This document shows, in pieces, positions 53,825-61,896 of a stretch of DNA of 64,000 bases. The stretch's first letter is position 1; the number at the start of each line of letters is the position of its first letter. Source of the stretch: JANQJD01 sp965601685 (GTDB lineage Bacteria; Pseudomonadota; Alphaproteobacteria; Rhodospirillales; Rhodospirillaceae); contig CBFCWI010000001.1 of NCBI GenBank assembly GCA_965601685.1, positions 658,827-722,826 on the forward strand. The letters are read 5' to 3'. The notes under the pieces are model-generated. The model was not told the DNA's origin. It was given only the letters and a program-made list of their open reading frames with translations, and searched no databases. The translations under genes were made by a program, and so were the position numbers.

Positions 53825-55073
53825 GCGTGTGAGAAGGACGCTGCTGCTGCGCCATGTGCCCTAACCGCAATCGCAGCGCATTGAGCTTGATAAAACCCTC
53901 TGCGTCATGCTGGTTATAGACCATATCTTGCTCAAAGGTTACATAATCTAGTCGATACAAAGCGTCAGGAGACTGACGTCCTACCACACGCACGGATCCT
54001 TTGTACAATTTCAGACGGGCAGTACCGTTGACCATTGTCTGAGTGGCATCAATGGCTGCCTGTAATGCCAATCTTTCAGGTGCAAACCAGAAGCCATTGT
54101 AAATTAACTCAGCATAACGCGGCATGAGCGCATCTTTAAGATGCATGACCTCACGATCTAAAGTTAAACTTTCCACAGCGCGATGAGCTTCTCGCAAGAT
54201 AGTCCCGCCCGGTGTTTCATATACTCCCCGCGATTTCATGCCGACGTAACGGTTCTCTACTAAATCAACGCGACCAATCCCATGGCGACCACCTATTTCA
54301 TTCAGACAAGCGAGTAAGGCGGCTGGCGATAACAGTTTTCCATTGACAGCAATAGCATCACCGCAGGAAAACGCAACCTCGATATATTCCGGTGTATCAG
54401 GTGCCATTTCAGGGGCCGTGGTACGAAGAAACATCTCCTCATTCGGCTCTATCCATGGGTCCTCCAATGCCTTGCCTTCGTAAGAAGTATGAAGCAGATT
54501 AGAATCGACAGAGTAAGGCACTTCGCCGTGTTTGTCTTTTGACACTGGGATCTTGTGCTGCTCAGCATAGACGATCATATCAGAACGGGAGCGCAGGCTC
54601 CATTCCCGCCAGGGCGCAACGATGCGAATATCCGGCTTCAGGGCATAGTAGGTTAGTTCAAAACGGACTTGATCGTTGCCCTTGCCAGTGGCACCATGGG
54701 CAACAGCGTTGGCCCCAGTGGCAATGGCAATCTCTATTTGACGCTTGGCAATCAGAGGACGAGCAATTGCTGTACCAAGCAGGTAAGCGCCCTCGTACAG
54801 AGCATTAGCTCTGAATAGAGGGAAAACAAAATCACTGGCGAATTCTTCGCGCATATCCTCTATGAAAATCTGCTTGATGCCCATCATTGCAGCCTTGCTG
54901 CGAGCCGTCGCCATCTCTTCACCCTGGCCGATATCTGCTGTAAAGGTAATAACCTCACAATGGTAGGTATCCTGTAGCCAGTGCAGAACAACGGAAGTAT
55001 CAAGCCCCCCAGAATAGGCCAATACCACTTTGGTGGCAGCGTTCTGTTCACTGCCTGTTATGCTGCCTGTCAT
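53820..55073 (-). CDS. argG: Argininosuccinate synthase
   Basis: Joins citrulline and aspartate with ATP for arginine synthesis. 417 residues, type 1: P-loop LAYSGGLDTSVVLHWL near 20-35, FTADIGQGEE, GATGKGNDQVRFEL near 130, and the aspartate/citrulline site SVDSNLLHTSYEGKALEDP near 190. A second ATG at 55097 exists eight codons upstream, but the one at 55073 has AAGGA six bases before it. A 7-A tract (about 55082-55090) precedes it. argH is not present here. Confidence 0.96.
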   Translation of the reverse strand: MTGSITGSEQNAATKVVLAYSGGLDTSVVLHWLQDTYHCEVITFTADIGQGEEMATARSKAAMMGIKQIFIEDMREEFASDFVFPLFRANALYEGAYLLGTAIARPLIAKRQIEIAIATGANAVAHGATGKGNDQVRFELTYYALKPDIRIVAPWREWSLRSRSDMIVYAEQHKIPVSKDKHGEVPYSVDSNLLHTSYEGKALEDPWIEPNEEMFLRTTAPEMAPDTPEYIEVAFSCGDAIAVNGKLLSPAALLACLNEIGGRHGIGRVDLVENRYVGMKSRGVYETPGGTILREAHRAVESLTLDREVMHLKDALMPRYAELIYNGFWFAPERLALQAAIDATQTMVNGTARLKLYKGSVRVVGRQSPDALYRLDYVTFEQDMVYNQHDAEGFIKLNALRLRLGHMAQQQRPSHTR

Positions 55074-55254
55074 TCTGTTCCTTCTTTTTTTCTTCATGTA
55101 TAGCGCGAGACACCAATATACAATCTATAAGATCAAAATTCTACTCACACCAGGGAGGTAACCGCTTGAGTAACCGCCCATGATCCCTCGCTTGAATACC
55201 AAGTGGGCGCTTGCTGCAATAGATGTTCATAGAAAGTTGCATCTGCCACGCGGT

Positions 55255-56202
55255 TTACTGTGGATAATAACGATCAAGTTCTACTGCTAGTTCTGGCAAG
55301 GCCACAAACAGATCTGCCACCAAGCCGTAATCTGCTACTTGGAAGATAGGCGCTTCTTGGTCTTTGTTAATAGCAACGATGATTTTCGAATCTTTCATCC
55401 CAGCGAGATGCTGAATTGCACCGGAGATACCAACAGCAATATAAAGATCTGGTGCAACGATTTTGCCTGTTTGGCCAACCTGAAAGTCGTTTGGTACGAA
55501 ACCAGCATCAACAGCAGCACGTGAAGCGCCAACAGCAGCACCAAATTTGTCTGCCACCACTTCTAACAGCTTGAAGTTCTCGCCATTCTGCATACCACGG
55601 CCGCCGGAAACAATGACCCGGGCTGCAGTCAACTCTGGCCGCACAGATTTCGACAATTCCCCTGCTATATAACGTGATTCCTCGAATGCTTCTGCTCTAG
55701 GGATGACATCAATAGCTGTTACACTGCCTTCAGCTGGTGTGATATCAAAAGCAGTACCGCGTACCGTCAGAATCTTGATAGCGTCTTGCGATGTTACTTC
55801 GGCTAAGGCGTTGCCAGCATAGATTGGACGCACAAATGTTTCTGGTCCCTTAATGGCAATGACATCAGAAATCTGCTGGACGTCCAGCAGAGCCGCTACG
55901 CGCGGCATGAAATTCTTGCCGAAAGTAGTAGATGGTGCGAGCACGTGAGTATGCTTAGGCGCCAGGCTTCTAACTAATAAAGCAACAGGCTCGGCTAAGA
56001 AGTGTGCGTAGCGCGGGTCGTCACAGCACAGGATGGAAACGAGCCCTGGGATACGGGCAGCCGATTCGGCGACTGAGCCACAGGCATGACCTGCAACTAA
56101 TACATGTACAGGCATTCCAAGCATCTTAGCAGCGGTCACAGTGTGAAGGGTGGAAGGTTTCAGAGACGCATTATCGTGTTCCGCAATGACCAGGACACTC
56201 AT
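55255..56202 (-). CDS. etfA: Electron transfer flavoprotein alpha subunit
   Basis: FAD-binding half of ETF, which passes electrons from acyl-CoA dehydrogenases to the quinone pool. 315 residues: N-terminal alpha/beta domain beginning MSVLVIAEHDNASLK, then the C-terminal FAD domain with VIVSGGRGMQNGENFKLLE near 198, GASRAAVDAGFVPNDFQVGQTGK near 224 and YIAVGISGAIQHLAGM. Start overlaps the etfB stop by one base (TGATG). ETF implies fatty acid or amino-acid beta-oxidation and an ETF-quinone oxidoreductase elsewhere. Confidence 0.96.
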   Translation of the reverse strand: MSVLVIAEHDNASLKPSTLHTVTAAKMLGMPVHVLVAGHACGSVAESAARIPGLVSILCCDDPRYAHFLAEPVALLVRSLAPKHTHVLAPSTTFGKNFMPRVAALLDVQQISDVIAIKGPETFVRPIYAGNALAEVTSQDAIKILTVRGTAFDITPAEGSVTAIDVIPRAEAFEESRYIAGELSKSVRPELTAARVIVSGGRGMQNGENFKLLEVVADKFGAAVGASRAAVDAGFVPNDFQVGQTGKIVAPDLYIAVGISGAIQHLAGMKDSKIIVAINKDQEAPIFQVADYGLVADLFVALPELAVELDRYYPQ

Positions 56203-56951
56203 CAGATCACCTTGGCTTCTGTCTTTAGTTTGGCAACCAGCTCAGCTACATCGGCAACCTTGACTCCAGCCTTGCGCCGGGGTGGCTCAGTTACCTTGAG
56301 CGTGGTCAGGCGAGGGGTGATATCAACGTTAAGGGCTGACGGCGAGATTGTTTCTATAGGCTTTTTCTTTGCCTTCATGATGTTCGGTAAAGAGGCATAA
56401 CGCGGGTCATTTAACCGCAGATCAGTGGTGATAACAGCTGGCAGACGTACCTCAAGTGTTTCCAGACCGCCATCGACTTCACGGGTTACCACGGCCTTTC
56501 CATCCTTGAGGATGAGCTTTGAAGCAAAGGTAGCCTGCGGCCGGCCCAGCAAGGCCGCCAGCATCTGACCAGTCTGGTTTGAATCATCATCTATCGCCTG
56601 CTTGCCGAGGATAATAAGTTCTGGTCTTTCTTTTTCCACTAGGACCTTTAGAAGCTTAGCCACTGCAAGAGATTGTAATTCGTCATGAGTTTGGACCAGG
56701 ATCCCCCGATCACCCCCCATGGCAAGGGCCGTACGGATCGTTTCCTGACTCTGGGTGACACCCATACTGACAACTACGATCTCCCTCACCAGACCCGCCT
56801 CTTTCAGGCGTACAGCTTCCTCGACAGCGATTTCGTCGAAGGGATTCATAGACATCTTAACATTTGCCGTTTCAATCCCTGACTCATCGGACTTTACTCG
56901 AATCTTAACGTTATAATCGACAACGCGTTTGACAGATACGAGAACCTTCAT
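56202..56951 (-). CDS. etfB: Electron transfer flavoprotein beta subunit
   Basis: AMP-binding half of ETF, 249 residues. MKVLVSVKRVVDYNVKIRVK start, then NPFDEIAVEEAVRLKE near 36-51 and LGKQAIDDDSNQTGQMLAALLGRPQATFAS near 122-150 (the D-D-x-N-Q-T-G core is the AMP site). The frame opens six codons earlier, but the ATG at 56951 has GAGGGAGGGGG just before it. First gene of etfBA; coupled to etfA. Confidence 0.95.
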   Translation of the reverse strand: MKVLVSVKRVVDYNVKIRVKSDESGIETANVKMSMNPFDEIAVEEAVRLKEAGLVREIVVVSMGVTQSQETIRTALAMGGDRGILVQTHDELQSLAVAKLLKVLVEKERPELIILGKQAIDDDSNQTGQMLAALLGRPQATFASKLILKDGKAVVTREVDGGLETLEVRLPAVITTDLRLNDPRYASLPNIMKAKKKPIETISPSALNVDITPRLTTLKVTEPPRRKAGVKVADVAELVAKLKTEAKVI

Positions 56952-57138
56952 GCCCCCTCCCTCGATCAACTGCCTGTCCGCTGGGATTCCTTGACACGCG
57001 GGAAGACTGGATTATCGCCGATGGTACGACAACGCACAACATGTCTCTGGATTTTTTTGATAGGAACTAGTGCAGTAGGTTGTTGGTGTGGAAGCGAGTG
57101 CTCCAACCAACAATCTGTACTATTATTGGGAGGTAGTT

Positions 57139-58479
57139 GTGCTCAATTACGCCCCTATGCGTGTATCCAATGCGTTGGTTGCTATCCCCTATCGTGATCC
57201 TGTGGCCTTCTACGCTAGGTTTGCTGGTGAGACAGGAGCAATGTTGCTTGATTCGGCTGATGGGACTGGCCTATCTTATGTGGCTGTGCGGCCACAGCAC
57301 TGGGTCACGCAGCAGGGCGAAGAGAGAGCCACGGATCCTTTTGTTCGTCTCACAGATCTTCTAGCTTTGCCTCGTCAGGTTGCGCATAATACTGCTTTAT
57401 CTTCTTTTACAGGATGTGTTATTGGATTTCTAGGCTATGAGTTGAATCACTGGCTGGAGCGCCTGCCACCACCAGGACCAGCTGATCTTGGCTTGCCTGA
57501 TCTAGCAGCCGGTCTTTATGATTCAGTCGTGATATTCGCCCCTGGTCAAGCGTGGGTGGCGGCACCAGACGAGGCGAGGGCTCATCGCCTGGCAGTACAG
57601 GTTGCTTCTACTGTTGATCTGCCCCCTCTGGATTGGCATCTAGGTGGCAGCTGGTGTGCTGAAATCTCTCGCACTGCCTACGAAACGAAGGTACAGCAGA
57701 TTATCGACAATATTACAGTTGGCGAGGTCTTTCAGGTTAACCTGTCACAGCGCTTCATGGCCTCCTTGCCAGAGGGACTGACTCCTATTACGCTATATCG
57801 GCGGCTGCGGGCACTGACATCTGCTCCTTTTGCTGCTTGTCTGAGTTTAGGGGCTGGTCAGTTTATTCTATCGGCCTCGCCAGAGCGATTTCTGAAGGTA
57901 GAAGCCAACGGTCGTGTCGAGGCCTGCCCTATCAAGGGCACACGCCCACGTGGTGTTACGGCTGCTACAGATGCAGCTTTTGCCTTAGCCCTCGCAGCCA
58001 GCGTCAAGGACCGTGCTGAGAACCTGATGATCGTAGACCTGTTACGCAACGATCTAGCCAAAGTATGCCAGCCCGGCAGCGTATGGGTATCCCAACTTTG
58101 TCGTGTCAAACGCTTTACAAAGGTCCACCACTTAGTTTCTGTGGTCGAAGGCCAACTGGTTCCGGGACAAACAGCAGTCGACCTTTTGCGCGGGGCTTTC
58201 CCGGGAGGATCTGTGACTGGCGCTCCAAAGATTCGTGCCATGGAAATCATAGCCGCACTAGAACCCTGCAGACGTGGTCCCTATTGTGGGTCAATTATCT
58301 GGCTTGGAAGCGACGGAGCGATGGATTCCTCTATCGCTATTCGTACCTTGATGATCAATGATCGCCATGTCGCTGCACATGCTGGTGGCGGCATCGTTTA
58401 TGACTCAGACCCGGCAGAAGAGTGGGAGGAAACGATGACCAAAGCCGAACCTTTGCTTGCCGCTCTGACAGGTCGGTGA
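57139..58479 (+). CDS. pabB: Aminodeoxychorismate synthase component I
   Basis: Chorismate-using enzyme for 4-aminobenzoate, a folate precursor. About 446 residues. The catalytic lysine is in EACPIKGTRPRG, which marks PabB (TrpE has Ala instead of that Lys). Other sites: FQVNLSQRF near 195, SPERFLKV, RAENLMIVDLLRNDLAKV and FPGGSVTGAPKIRAME. The start is probably GTG at 57139, five bases after GGGAGG; the frame opens at 57088 and an ATG lies at 57157. Glutaminase PabA is not adjacent; a PabC-like gene lies at 21.0-21.8 kb. Confidence 0.92.
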   Translation: MLNYAPMRVSNALVAIPYRDPVAFYARFAGETGAMLLDSADGTGLSYVAVRPQHWVTQQGEERATDPFVRLTDLLALPRQVAHNTALSSFTGCVIGFLGYELNHWLERLPPPGPADLGLPDLAAGLYDSVVIFAPGQAWVAAPDEARAHRLAVQVASTVDLPPLDWHLGGSWCAEISRTAYETKVQQIIDNITVGEVFQVNLSQRFMASLPEGLTPITLYRRLRALTSAPFAACLSLGAGQFILSASPERFLKVEANGRVEACPIKGTRPRGVTAATDAAFALALAASVKDRAENLMIVDLLRNDLAKVCQPGSVWVSQLCRVKRFTKVHHLVSVVEGQLVPGQTAVDLLRGAFPGGSVTGAPKIRAMEIIAALEPCRRGPYCGSIIWLGSDGAMDSSIAIRTLMINDRHVAAHAGGGIVYDSDPAEEWEETMTKAEPLLAALTGR

Positions 58480-58523
58480 AGCGAGTACCCTAGCCCCTTC
58501 TTGCTTCTCTGGGAAGTTCGTCT

Positions 58524-59175
58524 TTAGAACGAGAGAACAGGCCAGGGAATCATCCTCTCGTGCCGCATCTGTTCAGTGAGGCGCAAGACTGGTCCGCCGG
58601 TGCCCATGATTGAGTAATGCTTGCCTCCCCCCCGTAGCCCGACAGCTACTGCTGTCAGCTGGGCTACCAGTGTCAAAGCGACAGTAACGTGTGACCCTCG
58701 CAATGAGACGGAAAGCAGCTGTAGCCGTCGAGTCTGAGCCTTCCTGAAAGAGGAACACTGGTACGCTGATCAAGCTGAGTCTACTGGCCACCGTTACCAG
58801 CCTATCAATACTTTCCTCCATGCAGTCGCCGATAAACACGACTGCATCTACTGTCTTATCAGCTTTTGTTTCAATCAGGATATGTTGCAAAATGCGCTCT
58901 ACCTGCGTCGGGCCGGCAACAGGTGCAGTAATGCCTGAGTGCCGGTAGCGCGACATTCGTTCAGACCGCGGTAGTAAACAAGCTGAATCTCCAGCCCTCC
59001 CAATGCAATGCAGCGGCGGTGTGGAACATTTCTTTTGGATACGCATAGTGGGACGACAGCTAGCTGTGGCATCCATAGCAAATATTAGCCGACCACCTTG
59101 TCGTCGCTCGTTCTGTCGGTGAGAGGTCTGCTGGACCTGCTCTAGAAAAGCCGCAACGGCGTTGCTTGTTACCAC
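58524..59175 (-). pseudogene. VWA-domain protein, frameshifted remnant
   Basis: An alphaproteobacterial von Willebrand A-like family whose intact members read GGRLIFAMDATASRQPTW, then GGLEIQLVYYRG, VDAVVFIGDCMEE, VPVFLFQEG and a C-terminal GTGGPVLRLTEQM. Here the first and third blocks lie in one frame (200 codons open to 58573), but GGLEIQLVYYRGLNECRA lies in a second frame (about 59020-58910) and GTGGPVLRLTEQMRH in another one ending at 58524. Around a dozen residues are missing after ECRA. The last shift coincides with a G7 run (58627-58633) beside a strong stem-loop (58634-58667). At least three frame changes make a working protein unlikely. Confidence 0.75.
58634..58667. repeat. Imperfect palindrome inside the VWA pseudogene
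   Basis: GTAGCCC-GACAGC-TACT-GCTGTC-AGCT-GGGCTAC: thirteen complementary pairs with a four-base bulge on one side. It lies exactly where the reading frame of the pseudogene is lost, next to a C7 run. Confidence 0.7.
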
Positions 59176-59956
59176 GGAGTATCGCCTCTTTGCATCATGA
59201 GGTTACGGGGCGCTGCCCTCTTGGCCCATGACAGAAAACTACCGGTCTGCACGTCCACTGCTGGATGGGTAGCGCAAAGATCAGAAAGTCCACACCTGAA
59301 ACTTGAAACTTGTGTACGCGACTGTATGAGCATGAGCTCACTAAGAGCACGACAGTCAGGAGTTCGTCACCAAGCACATTCGCCCATTCTAGCACACGAC
59401 AGTTTCCCCCCCCACACAGGAGAGCAGCCTGGGTGGATCGTCTCTAATCTCCCGCCGCAGACGAATAGAACTATCCTTCCAAGCAGGCACCCGTTCATCC
59501 CACTGCCGCCAATTGTGATCACCATTACCGTGTTGCTACTACCATGAATGACAGAGCATCCTGTACCACAATCCCTCCCAGCAGACTCTTCCCAAAGATG
59601 TTGGGCCCTGGGGCATGATACACTGATGGTATTCAGTGATGATATTCTATCAATATAGAGAATAATGATCTATAGATCAAGATTTGCGTCTTACAAACAT
59701 TGTGTGTTGTAGGAAGCGGACTTCAGCAGACAGATGTGCCGGATGGACTGGCTGGCTGTGTCACCAGAATCAGCACAGATCGTTGCGAAGGTCATCACCA
59801 CCACGTAACGTAACGGGACGGGAGCCTTTTTGGGATGTACCTTGGGAGTCTCTCTTCTTCCCTGGCAACGGGCAGTTCCCTCTGGATGGCTGTCAAATCC
59901 AGCTACTGGACAGGCATCCTTTGCAAATTGCAACTACCATCACTCTGACCCTTGGC
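59176..59956. other. Gap of about 780 bases (otsB might be expected)
   Basis: No recognisable gene. Open frames reach 116 codons on the plus strand and 80 on the minus strand with no family motif. I looked for trehalose-6-phosphate phosphatase motifs (the DGDGTL haloacid-dehalogenase box) because otsB often pairs with otsA; none seen. A C8 run is at 59406-59413. Confidence 0.5.
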
Positions 59957-61348
59957 TCAGGCTGACACAATGCTTTCGCCCCCGCGCAGGACATTCAGAA
60001 AGTTCTCACACCAATGCGAGAGAGTATTAGTGGTAATCACAGCATGCATCTGCTGCCAACGCGCCAATCTTTCTTCCAATGGCATTGACAATGCGCGCGC
60101 CATAGCGTCCGCTACATCATCTAGGTCGTATGGATTCACGAGCAGGGCCGCTTCCAGTTCGTGTGCAGCGCCTGCAAACCGTGAAAGCACTAACACGCCT
60201 GGAGAATCCGGATTCTGAGCGACGACAAACTCTTTAGCAACCAGATTCATGCCGTCACGTAAGGGTGTGACAACTGCAACACGAGCAGTCCGATAATAAC
60301 CAGCGAGGGTCGCCCTTTTGTATCCCTTGCTGACATAGCGTACTGGCACCCAGTCGGGTTCGCCGTGCTGACCATTGATACGGCCAGCTTCCTGTTCTAG
60401 ATTCCGACGCAGCCGTCTGTATTCTGGAACGTCACCACGGGAAACAGGAGAGATCTGTAAGAACGTTACCTTCTTACGAAACGGTGGATGGCGTTCAAGG
60501 AAACGAGCATAAGCCCGCAGACGCTCTGGAATGCCTTTTGAATAGTCTAGCCTGTCTACCCCAATTAACAGAGCGCGCCCGTGGAGAGTCCGTTGCAACC
60601 GTTGCACTGAAGGTGTATGAAAGCTATTTACCGCTTCTGCAGCCATAGATTCTGCATCCAAACCTATGGCAAACACAGCGGCCTTCAGGGTCCGCTCGCC
60701 CATGAGTACGGTCCCGTCCTCCATATCGACTTTGCCATTGGCTTCCTGAGCAACATAGTCTAGGAAGGAACGTAAATCATTGATAGTCTGGAACCCTACG
60801 ACATCGTAGGCGGACATAGACTGCACCAGTCTTGCATGGCTTGGCAGGGTTAACATGATTTCAAGGGCTGGAAAAGGCGTATGCATGAAGATGCCAATGC
60901 GTTGCGTCACGCCCAGACGCCGGAGTTCTTGGCCGAGAGGAATAAGGTGGTAGTCATGCACCCAGATGATATCGTCCGGCTGCAGCAAGGATAGCAAGGC
61001 AGTCGCGAAGAAGGTATTGACCTTCAGGTAAGTTTGGTAATTGACCCTGTCGAACTCTGCCATGTCTAACCGGTAGTGGAACAATGGCCACAGAGTTCGG
61101 TTGGCGAAGCCATTGTAGTATTCGGCATAGTCTTCTGGTGTCAGATCGAGCAGAGCGTACGCAACGTTCCCATGCGTCGTGATATGTGGTAATGTTGTCG
61201 CGCCCTCAACCGTCCGGCCACTCCACCCCAACCATAGCCCGCCGTAGGTGGACAGGGCATCATTGAGGGCAACGGCTAATCCTCCGGCCTGTGCCTGGTC
61301 GACGTCGGGAACAGCGACTCGATTGGAAATGACAATCAATCGTCCCAT
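59957..61348 (-). CDS. otsA: Trehalose-6-phosphate synthase
   Basis: GT20 glycosyltransferase that makes trehalose-6-phosphate from UDP-glucose and glucose-6-phosphate. 463 residues. Landmarks: LIVISNRVAVPD at the start, GGLAVALNDAL near 23, LWPLFHYR near 90, IWVHDYHLIPLGQELRR near 130, the basic donor site VDRLDYSKGIPERLRA near 265 and TPLRDGMNLVAKEFV near 365 with SRFAGAAHEL. The ATG at 61348 follows GGAGG by eight bases. Trehalose can be storage or osmoprotection. No otsB neighbour is seen, so either a phosphatase lies elsewhere or the sugar phosphate has another use. Confidence 0.93.
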   Translation of the reverse strand: MGRLIVISNRVAVPDVDQAQAGGLAVALNDALSTYGGLWLGWSGRTVEGATTLPHITTHGNVAYALLDLTPEDYAEYYNGFANRTLWPLFHYRLDMAEFDRVNYQTYLKVNTFFATALLSLLQPDDIIWVHDYHLIPLGQELRRLGVTQRIGIFMHTPFPALEIMLTLPSHARLVQSMSAYDVVGFQTINDLRSFLDYVAQEANGKVDMEDGTVLMGERTLKAAVFAIGLDAESMAAEAVNSFHTPSVQRLQRTLHGRALLIGVDRLDYSKGIPERLRAYARFLERHPPFRKKVTFLQISPVSRGDVPEYRRLRRNLEQEAGRINGQHGEPDWVPVRYVSKGYKRATLAGYYRTARVAVVTPLRDGMNLVAKEFVVAQNPDSPGVLVLSRFAGAAHELEAALLVNPYDLDDVADAMARALSMPLEERLARWQQMHAVITTNTLSHWCENFLNVLRGGESIVSA

Positions 61349-61896
61349 ACTGTCAATCCTCCGTTGGTAGGGAGCAAGTGTAGGCCGCGACCGCCGGAAA
61401 ACCAACATTTTTATTCAGAATTACGATGAACCTATGCGATTAAGTCGATAGATGATGTGTGCGAAAGCTGTGCACCAGTCGGAACATGGCTGTTTCTCTT
61501 CTGGTCCGCTGCTCCAGAGGCGTCAAGAGCGTTGTCGAACAGGTTAGGGACCGCTATTTTGTCGAAACCCGTGCCTGTTGTCGCATTTCATTGGTCACGT
61601 CGCTCATAATGTGAGCCGTCGGCCCCTGAGGGCTGTAGTAAACATGCTCCGGGCAATGGCAGCCAAAATGGCGTGTAGGAAACGTTGCTCATGGTGAGGG
61701 TGGCGAGGGGTCAGCAACAATCTTGCCCCTATTGCACAGCCGGGCCAAGCTGTTTGATGAGGTCCAGTCATGATGTCACAGATTACACTACCCGCCCGCC
61801 ATGCCCAGGCCCCTTGCTCTTTGTCGTGATCCCCTGCCCCGTTTCGGCATACCGAGCGTGGCGGTGTAGAAGAAAGCCTTTGGAGATTCCGTTTTT
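61349..61896. promoter_or_regulatory. Divergent upstream region of otsA and rne
   Basis: About 550 bases with no recognised gene. Given the divergent genes it should contain both promoters and a long rne leader; in well-studied bacteria RNase E controls its own leader. I cannot define promoter elements with confidence. Small open frames are likely chance. Confidence 0.45.
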
